Below are positions 12,094 to 23,404 of a stretch of 64,000 nucleotides of DNA, one piece after another. The translations under genes were made by a program, and so were the position numbers. The notes beneath the pieces are model-generated. The model did not search any database. It saw nothing but the letters and a program-made list of their open reading frames with translations, and was not told where the DNA came from. Source of the stretch: Paralvinella palmiformis (taxonomy: Eukaryota > Annelida > Polychaeta > Terebellida > Alvinellidae); contig JAODUP010000149.1 of the NCBI GenBank assembly GCA_025642065.1, positions 332,001 through 396,000 on the forward strand. The letters are read 5' to 3'. How positions within the stretch are numbered: position 1 is the stretch's first letter; every line of letters starts with the position of its first letter.

Positions 12094-12486
12094 CAGTGTT
12101 CACGACTAGCCTGGAGTGGTACTTGTCTTATCATTAGATATGCCCATTTTGATAACGGCATTGACGTTGCTGGTCGATGAGCTTCCCTCTGTTTCCCTAT
12201 CAGTGGTAGTGTTCAGTTGACTACCATATTCTTGCCCTGTTAAGGTCTTCATATTGTGATAAACTTTGATATCCTCATTTGTAGAGAATGCATTTCTCTC
12301 CAGAAGAAATGTCATCTGATCTGGAAGTGTATCATATCCCTTGTAGTAGTTACCAAGTTTTCCATTCACCTGTTCCTGTGGTAAATCCTAGTTGGTATAT
12401 ATTCCACTTTGTCACCGCATATTCATGTAACAGGTAATAACGTTAGACGAATAGCGGATCAATTTGATTTGGATTTACATCTGGAC
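12094..12486. other. No recognised gene
   Basis: An 87-codon - strand frame at 12106-12369 (containing TTDRETEGSSSTSNVN) is hydrophilic but unrecognised, and I cannot show splice borders for it. Confidence 0.35.
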
Positions 12487-12490
12487 TCTC

Positions 12491-12558
<68 letters not shown>
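12487..12558. repeat. Compound (CT)n-(AT)n microsatellite
   Basis: About 24 bases of CT followed by about 46 bases of AT. Confidence 0.95.
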
Positions 12559-12560
<2 letters not shown>

Positions 12561-12624
12561 CAATAGTGGTCTATTCAGATGCTCCAGTCATGAACAGGAT
12601 AAAGATGTATACTGTAACTATATA

Positions 12625-12970
12625 GCAGCAGAAACCGAACCCACGACCTCATAGAGAAGACATACAACGCTATTAATCACATATTTGATCAGGTTTTTAT
12701 TGAGGCGGAACAAAATCATTAAATTGATTTATTTTCTGTTAAATGTAGTCACTGAATTGACTACATCAGTTCCTTCCTTCGTACCCTTTGTCTGTCTCCC
12801 TGTCAGACCTTAGTGATTCTCTCAAGTGTAAAGGCTTCAAAGAGTCAAAGACCTTTTGTTTATGGTTATACTTCAAAACAAGACAGCAGATTGACTGTCG
12901 ATAAAAGTTGTTTAGCTTCACTGAAGCTGATAGAATCACTGATAGAGTTAGACAACATAAGACAAGGACT
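12625..12970 (-). repeat. Dispersed repeat with tRNA-like head (copy 1)
   Basis: Shares a recognisable, diverged sequence with 23405-23745: the CGAACCCA(C/T)GACCT head, the CCCTGTCAGACC block, TGTAAAGGC, TCAAAGACCTTT and GATAAAAG(T/C)TGTTTA. On the - strand the head reads GGGTTCG, a B-box-like sequence. This fits a tRNA-derived SINE, but the A box is not clear. Confidence 0.5.
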
Positions 12971-13563
12971 TACCTCCGCTACTAGGAGGATGATAAAATA
13001 CGATGTCTACATGGTTATCTATGAAGTAGAGACAACTGACAAGAAAATGTATGAATTGACACAACTTAGATAATAAAAATGTGGTTTTAATTGAAGATAT
13101 TTTAACAGTCAATGGTTAGACATGTCCATTGTTTAACTAGTACTCAGGATGATCATATCTATAGCACCTGGGTTCATTTATTCTAACGTTGATCTAACCA
13201 GGGTTTTCTTTCCTGTGGAAGGGGGGATATTTATTGCGTAATTCAGGCGTTAATTACCGAATATCAATTAGGTGGTTAGAGTAGCGGTTGTTTCTAAGGT
13301 TCTCATTTAGAAACTGCCTATGAAAGAAGACGCTCCGCTTTTATTCATTATCTCAGTGGCTGTGCCCAATAGGCGACAGTCAGGGGCCTCTACCCCATAT
13401 TTCAACAAGTTAGTCATTCTCATTTACTGCTACAACGTAGTGATACCAGCGTGATCGACATATGATTACAAATATTACCCTTTTACGTTTTTTGCAATTC
13501 TGATGTTTGTATAGACAAATAATGTGCTTTCTGGATTTACATAAGACAAGGGGGGTTGGACAC
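12971..13563. other. No recognised gene
   Basis: No motif-bearing frame or repeat match noticed. Confidence 0.4.
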
Positions 13564-13672
13564 ACGTGCAATGTACCAGGATATTTATTCCACATTGATG
13601 CGACTTAGTTCAATGGCTGGACTAAAATAATGATGACGGGAATGTGTTATATATCACGTGCAGAAAGTTTCT
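13564..13672 (+). repeat. 109-bp direct repeat, copy 1
   Basis: Identical by eye over 109 bases to 13789-13897, starting ACGTGCAATGTACCAGG and ending CAGAAAGTTTCT. Confidence 0.93.
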
Positions 13673-13788
13673 TTACATCCAGATAAGTCCAGAGTACTGT
13701 ATGTTGGATCTACAAAATTTCAAAACCACTATGCTCGTTTACCACTTAAGTACAAGGGCGAGTATGTGGTGATGTTGGTGCCCAAGAT

Positions 13789-13897
13789 ACGTGCAATGTA
13801 CCAGGATATTTATTCCACATTGATGCGACTTAGTTCAATGGCTGGACTAAAATAATGATGACGGGAATGTGTTATATATCACGTGCAGAAAGTTTCT
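13789..13897 (+). repeat. 109-bp direct repeat, copy 2
   Basis: Second copy, 225 bases downstream of the first. The 116 bases between them are unique. A 65-codon frame (13658-13855) is created across the duplication; I do not recognise it. Confidence 0.93.
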
Positions 13898-13974
13898 GTA
13901 TAATTTGACCTATCTCAACTGCCGCGAGATGTATTTGTTTCTAGCCATCAGTTTTAAACACAAAATTACCAGCT

Positions 13975-14150
13975 ATTGCCGTTTTATATCCACTTTAAGT
14001 ACACATGGAAGAATAAATGTACCGAGAGACCTCCAATAGCAATGAGGTGAAGTGAAAGATGAAACACCTTTATAGCTCGGGTAGGATTTGAACCGACGTG
14101 TTAGAGATCTATGGTCAACTGCGTTACCAATTAGGCCATGGAGACATCCC
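13975..14150 (-). mobile_element. tRNA-derived SINE, family S1
   Basis: On the - strand, GGCCTAATTGGTAACGC (A-box region) and GGTTCAAATCC (B box) are spaced as in a tRNA. They are followed by a body matching the other S1 copies (GTTTCATCTTTCACTTCA, TTGGAGGTCTCTCGG, CATTTATTCTTCCATGTG). The 3' end is at the low-coordinate side. Related copies lie at 28070, 36329, 42103, 43645 and 47110. Confidence 0.72.
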
Positions 14151-14275
14151 ATAATTACCAAAGGTCAATAGCAGTTTATAACTCGAATATTAGTTCACCT
14201 GTAATTATTCGTTAAACTTGTACTCCGCTATCCACACAACAATCAGACCTTCATATTGAAATTAGTGTTTGTAGA

Positions 14276-15221
14276 GAGTACACACCAGTAGTGAGCTAGT
14301 AAACAATTACGATTACATTCATTCTGAATTATATTGTAAAGTAATCATGATTACAATCATAATAACAATGCAAGTAATGCATTTACTATAAATGCACAGG
14401 TATTTATAGAAATAGCTGAGGTTAGTGCAAATTGAGATTAGTACGAACAATTTCAATGGAATTATTTGAATATCTACTTAGTAACGAAATGCATCATGTG
14501 TGGCGTGAATATAACCAGGCTTGGTCTATATAATAAATAGGATAATTATAATATAGTCAAATCCCCTATTTGACCCCCTGTGTAACTTAATGACCTCTGT
14601 AAATGGACCACTTTTTATAGTCGTAAATTATTGTTATGTTTTAAATACTTTTTTCTTCTATAACTCTATAACCCAACTCTGTACTTCGACCTTTGATCTC
14701 TGTTTGATGCCCCCGTATATTACATGTAGCCTTGTTTATCTTCACTAGCGCACGCGTTAATTTAATTGGCTGCTTGTCATCTGACTGTTGGCCAATCAGA
14801 ATCGTTTGCTGCTGGAGTTAAAACGACGGTGTCACTAAGAGGCCATGCACGATTGCTTGTCGTGTAACTAGCTTGGGCTTAACTATATGAAAACAATACG
14901 AGTTAAACTGAAATGCCGGTTTATATAATTTATTATTTTCCTTTCATTTTCATAGAACAAATAAACTGACAAATTATCATACAGCAGTCCGTCAAAAGGT
15001 AAATCAGTTTTATTGTTAACTTTTACCTTAATACCAAACCATATCTCTGGCTTGATATAAAATGGTAAATAATCAAATATCTTGTGTAATCGTGAAAGTA
15101 ATCATTGAATACGATTATGATTACGATTACATTGCGTCTGGAAATAACGATAACGATTACCTGAGATCATGTAATCGATGACAATCGATTACAATTAACG
15201 ATTACAATTATCCCAATCTTG
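14276..15221. mobile_element. TAATCG-rich region, possible hAT-type non-autonomous element
   Basis: Both ends are dense in GATTACGATTACA-type words. The right edge at about 15221, reverse-complemented, begins CAAGATTGGGATAATTG followed by TAATCG repeats, a form seen at ends of hAT transposons. A matching left terminus and an 8-bp target duplication could not be found, so the borders are uncertain. Two palindromes occur: GTAATCATGATTAC at 14341-14354 and a 10-bp-arm hairpin at 15170-15193. No coding frame lies between the ends. Confidence 0.35.
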
Positions 15222-15394
15222 GTCTTTATTAATATAAACGGTTAAATACTAGGAACTTTTTGGGGACTAGAAAATGGCTTAATTTTGAAGGACATCAGAA
15301 CGTTACTCTATCTGTTGTTAATGGCTTCACTGTCAGTTTATAGACATGAATTGTATGGTAAATAGTAATAATAATATTACTTAATACAAACATG
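15222..15394. other. Short spacer before minisatellite
   Basis: AT-rich; no feature recognised. Confidence 0.4.
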
Positions 15395-16160
15395 TATTAT
15401 GTTATAAACTGTAATATGTTGTAAGCTGTAATATGTTGTAAGCTGTAATATGTTGTAAGCTGTAATATGTTGTAAGCTGTAATATGTTGTAAGCTGTAAT
15501 ATGTTGTAAGCTGTAATATGTTGTAAGCTGTAATATGTTGTAAGCTGTAGTATGTTGTAAGCTGTAATGTTGTAAGCTGTAATATGTTGTAAGCTGTAAT
15601 ATGTTGTGAGCTGTAGAATGGTGTAAGCTGTAAATATGTTTTAAGCTGTAGTATGTTGTAAGCTGTACGGTGTTGTAAGCTGTAGGATGTTGTAAAGTGT
15701 AGTATGTTGTAAGCTGTAGGATGTTGTAAGCTGTAGTATGATGTGAAGTGTAGGATGTTGTAACCTGTCAGTATGTTTTAAGCTGTAGTATGTTGTAGGC
15801 TGCAGAATGTTGTAAGCTATATGATATTTAAGCTGTAGTATGTTGTAAGGTGTTATATGTTGTAAATTGTAGGATGCTGTAAGTTGTAGTGTGTTGTAAG
15901 CTATATGATATTTAAGCTGTAGTATGTTGTAAGGTGTTGTATGTTGTAAGCTGTAGGATGCTGTAAGTTGTAGTATGTTGTAAGCTGTAGTATGTTATAA
16001 GGTGTTGTATGCTTTAAGCTGGAGTATGTTCTGAGCTGTAGGGTGTTGTAAGCTATAGGATGTTTAAGTTGTAGTAAGTTTTAAGCTGTTGTATGTTGTA
16101 AGTTGTAGTATGTTTTAAGTTATAATATATTGTAAGCTATATGATATTGTAAGCTCTTGT
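15395..16160. repeat. 17-bp minisatellite (unit near TGTAATATGTTGTAAGC)
   Basis: Homogeneous 17-bp units at 15400-15600 decay into variants (GTAGTATG, GTAGGATG, GGTGTTGTATG) toward 16160. The homogeneous left part suggests recent expansion there. The degenerate part was duplicated with flanking DNA to 17071-17340. Confidence 0.92.
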
Positions 16161-17070
16161 ATGTTGTGAGCCGATACTTGTTCTGTTTTTGTTGTATTTC
16201 CTATATAAGTATCTTTTTTGTGATTACTGCTATGTGATACGTCTTCTAAAATGTGTTCGTGTATTAGCTGTGTATAATAAGGCACAGACACAGTGTGTGT
16301 GTGTGTGAGCGTGCGCGCGTGCATGTGTGTGTGTGTGTATGTGTGTGCGTGCGTGTGCATGTGTGTCAATTTCTATGTTTCTGGTTATGCTAATATCAAC
16401 ACTTTCACCGATAAATCTGTATTCTTTAATCAAACATCGTGAAATGTTTTTTATGTGTTTAGATAATGTGAAGATTATAATTTAAAAGATATTTATCAAT
16501 ACATATTTCCTTTGGTGAAAAGATGAAGGAATTACTCCGCAGTTTTCTTAAAACGTACGCCTTCAAAGGGATATCGCTTCAGTGAATAACTCTGTCAAAA
16601 ATATGATTTGATAATATTAACAAAATTATACTGTAATATTATTATTATTATTATTATCATAATCATCATCATTATAATAGTTATACCAAAATAGGACTGT
16701 AGATTATGAGTCATTGTGAATTTTAAAAACCTTAAGACATTCATAGAAAACAGAAGAAGGTTTCTACAACTTAAAGTTGCCAACATAACGATCAAAAGAT
16801 CAGTAATTAGAATATCAGTTAAGATTCCATAATTTATTACCTACATAAAATGATAAATTTAAAATAATCATCGAGATAAATATAACTCATATAACTCACC
16901 TCTATTTCCTTCTAACGAGTTGTCATATTTGTTATATTTATTAACGATAATTAGATGGATATATTAGTAAGCTTTGTATAATAATGAAGTGTAAAATTTT
17001 ATTGAACTAACTTTTTGAAAGAATCAGTATCGTGGTGCACCTTTAAGATGTATGTTAATGTACAATACTG
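15788..17070 (+). repeat. 1.28-kb tandem duplication, unit A
   Basis: Contains degenerate minisatellite, a TG tract, a unique AT-rich block with (ATT)n, and a short diverged piece of the L2/CR1-like LINE tail (ATCGTGGTGCACCTT-like at about 17030). Aligns along its length with unit B. An extra local duplication of about 72 bases near 15840-15910 explains the offset falling from 1283 to about 1211. Confidence 0.88.
16290..16370. repeat. (TG)n/(CG) microsatellite in unit A
   Basis: TG alternation with GCGC interruptions; counterpart in unit B at about 17493-17562. It directly follows the GTGTATAATAAGGCACAGAC sequence shared with the repeats at 25771 and 54794. Confidence 0.9.
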
Positions 17071-17846
17071 AGTATGTTGTAGGCTGCAGAATGTTGTAAG
17101 CTATATAATATTTAAGCTGTAGTATGTTGTAAGGTGTTGTATGTTGTAAGTTGTAGGATGCTGTAGGTTGTAGTATGTTGTAAGCTGTAGTATGTTATAA
17201 GGTGTTGTATGTTTTAAGCTGGAGTATGTTCTGAGCTGTATGGTGTTGTAAGCTATAGGATGTTTAAGTTGTAGTAAGTTTTAAGCTGTTGTATGTTGTA
17301 AGTTGTAGTATGTTTTAAGTTATAATATATTGTAAGCTATATGATATTGTAAGCTCTTGTTTGTTGTGAGTCGATACTTGTCCTGTTTTTGTTGTATTTC
17401 CTATATAAGTATCTTGTTTTGTGATTACTGCTATGTGATACGTCTTCTGAAATGTGTTCGTGTATTAGCTGTGTATAATAAGGCACAGACACAGTGTGTG
17501 TGCGTGCGTGCGTGCGTGCATGTGTGTGTGTGTGTATGTGTGTGTGTGCGTGCGTGTGCATGTGTATCAATTTCTATGTTTCTGGTTATGCTAATATCAA
17601 CACTTTCACCGATAAATCATCACAGTTCTTTATTCTTTAATCAAACATCGTAAAATGTTTTTATGTGTTTAGATAATGTGAAGATTAGAATTTAAAAGAT
17701 ATTTATCAATACATATTTCCTTTGGTGAAAAGATGAAGCAATTACTCCGCAGTTTTCTTAAAACGTACGCCTTCAAAGGGATATCGGTTCAGTGAATAAC
17801 TCTGTCAAAAATATGATTTGATAATATTAACAAAATTATACTGTAA

Positions 17847-17894
<48 letters not shown>

Positions 17895-18345
17895 CTTCAT
17901 CATAATCATCATCATTATAATAGTTATACCAAAATAGGAAAATAGGACTGTAGATTATGAGTCATTGTGAATTTTAAAAACCTTAAGACATTCATAGAAA
18001 ACAGAAGAAGGTTTCTACAACTTAAAGTTGCCAACATAACGATCAAAAGATCAGTAATTAGAATATCAGTTAAGATTCCATAATTTATTACCTACATAAA
18101 ATGATAAATTTAAAATAATCATCTAGATAAATATAACTCATATAACTCACCTCTATTTCCTTCTAACGAGTTGTCATATTTGTTATATTTATTAACGATG
18201 ATTAGATGGATTTATTTCGAGTACGCTTTTTTTATAATAATAATTACAAAACTGTTATTGCAACAAATTTCTTCGAAAAGAATCGAGTTCGGTGGTGCAC
18301 CTTGTACAGGAGTTCGGCAAACTCATAGTCAATGTACAATAATGA
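17071..18345 (+). repeat. 1.28-kb tandem duplication, unit B
   Basis: Second unit, highly similar to unit A over TGTTGTAGGCTGCAGAATG, the TG tract, AAACGTACGCCTTCAAAGGG and the ATT-containing block. Its (ATT)n run is about three times longer. Similarity continues into the LINE tail at 18265-18345; unit A is cut there at the junction near 17070. Confidence 0.88.
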
Positions 18346-20390
18346 GTTCATCAACAAAAGATCAGATGGAGTGGAAACTGAAGAAGGACAAGCAAGTCTG
18401 AATTTTTTTCAAATGGTGACAGAAAGAATCTGTGCTATTTGATGACTTAACATGAATTCCAAAGAGTAGGGAAAGTACCTGAAAAAGCAAGAGTCACAGC
18501 ATGAGTTTTAACCCTGAGAACAGACAACAAGAGACAACAACCAGATGAACGAAGCTCCCTGGACTTGAGTGCTAGAGAAAGCATGGAAAATAGTTATCGA
18601 GAAGAAAGAGCTTGATAGGCAATAGTACAGAGTTTGAAAATGATACGAGATTGAACAGGAAGCTAGTGAAGAGAAATATCTTTTCTGAAATTAATATCGC
18701 ATGAAATCAGTTTTGTTGGCATTGAGCCTAAGTTTGCTGTTTGTCATCCAGCCAGAGATATCACTGAATCAATCGCCTAGCTATTTAAGGCGCTACCTTT
18801 GAAAAACAGTTTCTTATTTTTATTGATTGAAACCTATTTATTAAGAATGAGCGGATCCAGGTAAGTGTTGTGCCCGATATGCCATATCAATCAGGGAGGC
18901 GATCTAGAAGAACAGAATAATCAATGGTGTCAAAAGCTGCAGATAAATCTAAACATGTTAGTGCTCTGACCTTTCCTGTGTCCATATTTAGTGTTATATC
19001 ATTATGACCTTTTAGTAGAGCAGTTTCTGTAGAGAGTGAAATTGTTTGTAAGCAGAGGTGATTATAGTTTAAGTGATTACAGTTTTTATAATACTTTACC
19101 TATGAAAGATGGTTTAGAAGTAGGTCTATAACTGCTTAGGTCATTGACTGGTAAAGATGGTTTCTTAAGAAGAGGGTTAACATGGGGATGTTTAAAATGA
19201 GAAGGGAACACTCCAGAGCTTAGTGAAATATTTATTATCTTCGTAATTGGAACAATTAGTGTGAAGCCAAGATTTTAAAAGAAATATAGAGATATGATCA
19301 GATTCACAGGACCTATCAGGTATTTATTATTTTATTTTAGAAACTTCAGTAAATGAGGCTGGTAAAGAGAGTTCTATTTAAACAGTTCCACAGTTGACGA
19401 GGATTGTCAGAGTTGTTGGAGATCATGTTCCTATAAAAGTCAGATTTAGCTTTATTTATGAGTCTATTTCAGAAATAGCACTATTTAACATGTCTAAATC
19501 TGTTAATTTCCCTGTGTAATTTCCTCCATATGCGTTCTAAATATCGGTGACGTATTTTGGCATTAATACTTTTAGAGGACATCCACGGTGCATGTTGTTT
19601 AACTTTTGTGGATTTTGATCTGACAGTTGGGTGTTTGTCAAGTAAAGATTTAAGTGTAGAGTGGTATTATTCACATAATTGTAATAAGTCAGATTTAGCG
19701 TTGGGGATAAGTTCAGAATTTACGATGTCATCATTAAAAGCAAGAATGTCAATGTGTTAGAATGCCGACGAAGAATATTACACTTAGAGTCAACTACATT
19801 ATGGTTAAATGTTATTTCTGCTATGACAGTGAAATGATCTGATAATCTATATGTGGCAGTTTGTGTATGAATATAGTTTGATCGGATTATGAGGGATCAA
19901 GCCAGTGACCATGAGTGTATGTGAAGAAAGAAACGTGTTGTTTTAAGTCAAAGGTTGCTAAGATGTCATTAAATGAGGATGTAGCTGTAGACCGTGTATC
20001 CAAATGAAGGTTGAAATCACCGAGGATGAAAAATTAAGGATGTTTTGCAGTATAAGAGGGCCTGGATTCATTTCGATGTCATCTGCTAGTAGTATACAAA
20101 TAGTAAGAAAAATATTGCGAGATTTAGTTATATGTATAAGACTGTGAGGAGGTGAGAAAGTGATCGCTCTGCTGGAACTATTAGTCTTTAACTCAGAGAA
20201 AGTTTCTCAGATGGGATCCGACATATAATAGGCTAAGATATAGTTTTTATTTAGGACGAGTTTGACATCAAGATAAGGTAAAGGTACATTTCTGTGTGTA
20301 ATGATAAAAGATTTGTGTAGTGTTGGGGAAAGTGACTAGTTGTATGCAATGTGGATACAAGTGATGAAAATGAACAAGCAAAGTAAATCT
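18265..20390 (-). mobile_element. L2/CR1-like LINE, long internally deleted copy (copy B)
   Basis: Read on the - strand: FILGDFNLHLDTRSTATSS near 20050-19990 is the GDFN block of the AP endonuclease, and HGHWLDPS follows. SGVFPSHFKHPHVNPLL and KKPSLPVNDLSSYRP mark the start of the polymerase near 19200. LDLSAAFDTIDYSVLLDRL and TTLTWIRSFL are polymerase motifs near 18960-18840. The element then jumps to MTN-like sequence, omitting the PQGSVLGP and YADD blocks. A second gap, about 350 bases relative to the copy at 63240, removes most of the C-terminal region near 18660-18700. Its tail matches copies A and C. Stops and deletions show it is dead. Confidence 0.8.
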
Positions 20391-20399
20391 CCTATGAAG

Positions 20400-20985
20400 T
20401 TAAATATTATCATATCACCCCAAACCTTTCTAAAACTACATTGGCTACCTGTTAGTACATTGGCTACCTGTTAGTACATTGGCTACCTGTTAGTACATTG
20501 GCTACCTGTTAGTACATTGGCTACCTGTTAGTAAATTGGTTACCTGTTAGACAGCGTATCCATTTCAAGATTTTATTAATTACTTATAAATCTACTAATA
20601 ATGATATGATGCCAGAATACTTGTTTGAATTTGTCTCCATTAGAAAGTCATCCCGAAAACTCAGGTCATCCAGTCAGATACTATTGCAGGTGCCAGTGTC
20701 TGGGCTCAAGTTATATGGTGATTGTGGATTTAGACTTGGAACCCCACTTTGTAGAATAGGTTGCCGGAAGATATTAGAAATGCGTCGTCTATTGAAAATT
20801 TTTATATTCAAGGTCGTTTTCACAGATAAATAATAACTATATTTTAACTCTCTTATGTTTTTTTATAGACATATTACTTGGGGTATTATTATATTACATA
20901 TTATTTGTACATCGCCTTTGAATGGCTCCTGCTAGTAAGGGCACTTTATTAAATATACAGTATTATTATTATTATTATTATTATT
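20400..20985 (+). mobile_element. LINE 3' end with (ATT)n tail
   Basis: The + strand encodes LHWLPVRQRIHFKILL, then ITYKSTNNDMMPEYLFEF and SSQILLQVPVSGLK, then a C-terminal KIFIFKVVFTDK before the stop at about 20833. This is the C-terminus of a CR1/L2-type LINE. About 130 bases of 3' UTR follow, ending GGGCACTTTATTAAATAT and a run of ATT repeats, typical of such tails. It is 5'-truncated and disturbed by a 19-bp tandem expansion. A second copy of the 3' UTR lies at 37375-37565. Confidence 0.78.
20440..20548 (+). repeat. 19-bp tandem repeat inside LINE coding sequence
   Basis: The unit TACATTGGCTACCTGTTAG, which encodes part of the conserved HWLPV motif, is repeated about five times with slight variants at the right end. 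19 is not a multiple of three, so the expansion also breaks the frame. Confidence 0.92.
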
Positions 20986-21331
20986 ATAGGAGGGGCAATA
21001 TGCCATGGTTCAGTGGGAAAACAACTAGAACACTGCTGGAAACCGAAAACCGACTAGGAAAACCACCAGAAAACATTGCGAAAACAATTTGAAAAGCAAA
21101 CAGAAAACAACCCGAAAAACAAACAGCTAGAACCATTCTAGCTTTTGCTTTTATGGTTCTGAACTACTTGAACAGACAATAATTGAATTTTAAATATGAT
21201 GGCGACAGGACCGAGATGTAAACAACTTTACTATAAACTTTTTGCGAAGACCAGCGAAAAATTAGGAAACAGTTTGGTAGAAGTAAAGTTGACTAAGTAC
21301 TATTTTAGATGTTAACAAATTATTGAATGCA
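20986..21331. other. No gene seen
   Basis: Contains GAAAACA/CCGAAAAC-type short repeats near 21020-21120 but no coding or mobile-element signature that I can support. Confidence 0.4.
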
Positions 21332-21352
21332 TCTCTCTCTCTCTCTCTCTCT

Positions 21353-21383
<31 letters not shown>

Positions 21384-21418
21384 CTCTCTCTCTCTCTCTC
21401 TGTGTTTGTGTGTGTGTG

Positions 21419-21507
<89 letters not shown>
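21332..21507. repeat. Compound (CT)(GT)(CT)(GT)(CT)(AT) microsatellite
   Basis: Alternating blocks of CT and GT end in about 65 bases of AT. Long serine/leucine/cysteine/valine frames on either strand are artefacts. Confidence 0.96.
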
Positions 21508-21509
<2 letters not shown>

Positions 21510-21643
21510 TATATAAGTATCGACTTATCAACAATTCTTTGGCCTCCCAGGAAGTATACAATATACAAGCTGGTGAATGGAAATCTTTTCTCTCAAACAT
21601 AATATTCTATTTCTACAAGATCCTCGTCCATGTATAACTGAGT

Positions 21644-23185
21644 GGACTGAGTTGGCCGGGTAGATTAATGTGAACATAATATACCGAGTAGACTGAGTGG
21701 ACTGAGTTGGCCGGGTAGATTAATGTGAACGTAGTATACCGAGTAGACTGAGTGGACTGAGTTGGCCGGGTAGATTGATGTGAACATAATATACCGAGTA
21801 GACTGAGTGGACTGAGTTGGCCGGCTAGATTAATGTGAACGTAGTATACCGAGTAGACTGAGTGGACTGAGTTGGCCTGCTAGATTAATGTGAACGTAGT
21901 ATACCGAGTAGACTGAGTGGACTGAGTTGGCCGGGTAGATTAATGTGAACATAATATACCGAGTAGACTGAGTGGACTGAGTTGGCCGGCTAGATTAATG
22001 TGAACGTAGTATACCGAGTAGACTGAGTGGACTGAGTTGGCCTTGTAGATTAATGTGAACATAGTATACCGAGTAGACTGAGTGGACTGAGTTGACCGGG
22101 TTGATTGATGTGAAGGTAGTATACCGAGTAGACTGAGTGGACTGAGTTTACCTGGTAGATTAATCTGAACGTAGTATACCGAGTAGACTGAATGGACTGA
22201 GTTGGCTGGGTAGATTGATGTGAACGTAGTACACCGAGTAGACTGAGCTGGTCGGGTAGATTAACGTGAACGTAGTATACCGAGTAGACTGAGTGGACTG
22301 AGTTGGCCTGCTAGATTAATGTGAACGTAGTATACCGAGTAGACTGAGTGGACTGAGTTGGCCGGGTAGATTAATGTGAACATAATATACCGAGTAGACT
22401 GAGTGGACTGAGTTGGCCGGCTAGATTAATGTGAACGTAGTATACCGAGTAGACTGAGTGGACTGAGTTGGCCTTGTAGATTAATGTGAACATAGTATAC
22501 CGAGTAGACTGAGTGGACTGAGTTGACCGGGTTGATTGATGTGAAGGTAGTATACCGAGTAGACTGAGTGGACTGAGTTTACCTGGTAGATTAATCTGAA
22601 CGTAGTATACCGAGTAGACTGAATGGACTGAGTTGGCTGGGTAGATTGATGTGAACGTAGTACACCGAGTAGACTGAGCTGGTCGGGTAGATTAACGTGA
22701 ACGTAGTATACCGAGTAGACTGAGTGGACTGAGTTGGCCTGCTAGATTAATGTGAACGTAGTATACCGAGTAGACTGAGTGGACTGAGTTGGCCGGGTAG
22801 ATTAATGTGAACATAATATACCGAGTAGACTGAGTGGACTGAGTTGGCCGGCTAGATTAATGTGAACGTAGTATACCGAGTAGACTGAGTGGACTGAGTT
22901 GGCCTTGTAGATTAATGTGAACATAGTATACCGAGTAGACTGAGTGGACTGAGTTGACCGGGTTGATTGATGTGAAGGTAGTATACCGAGTAGACTGAGT
23001 GGACTGAGTTTACCTGGTAGATTAATCTGAACGTAGTATACCGAGTAGACTGAATGGACTGAGTTGGCTGGGTAGATTGATGTGAACGTAGTACACCGAG
23101 TAGACTGAGCTGGTCGGGTAGATTAACGTGAATGTATTATACCGAGTAGACTGAGTGGACTGAGTGGACTGATTGAGTTGGCTAA
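21644..23185 (+). repeat. 55-bp minisatellite with 431-bp higher-order repeat
   Basis: About 28 units of 55 bp (core CCGAGTAGACTGAGTGGACT). After four leading units, an eight-unit block is repeated three times at 21871-22301, 22302-22732 and 22733-about 23163. Equivalent diagnostic sites recur every 431 bases: GTTGGCCTGC at 21871, 22302 and 22733; ACACCGAG at 22231, 22662 and 23093. Each block includes one shortened 46-bp unit (GAGCTGGTCGGG), so 7x55+46=431. The variants within a block are kept in the same order in all three copies. Confidence 0.96.
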
Positions 23186-23404
23186 CCTGTAACTATTGAC
23201 ACAGATCCAAAATATCAAAAACTATTACTGTAACTTCAATCAATATCTGCACATGTCTATTTCTTAAACATTTACATTATAATCCTAATATTTATATATT
23301 GAAACATTCTTTGATGTTCTGTATATTTTTCTAGACGTCGATGTTATATCACAGATCGAGGAAGTCTGAATATTTTGGTTAACTTCAACAAAACATTTAC
23401 GCAC
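23186..23404. other. Spacer, nothing recognised
   Basis: AT-rich sequence between the satellite and the dispersed repeat. Confidence 0.4.

Noticed and set aside
13658..13855. 65-codon frame containing LHPDKSRVLYVGSTKF
   Set aside because: Reasonable composition, but it spans a recent duplication and has no recognisable family or exon borders.
21323..21637. Open frames of 80-104 codons across the CT/GT/AT tract
   Set aside because: Composed only of dipeptide repeats from microsatellites; not genes.
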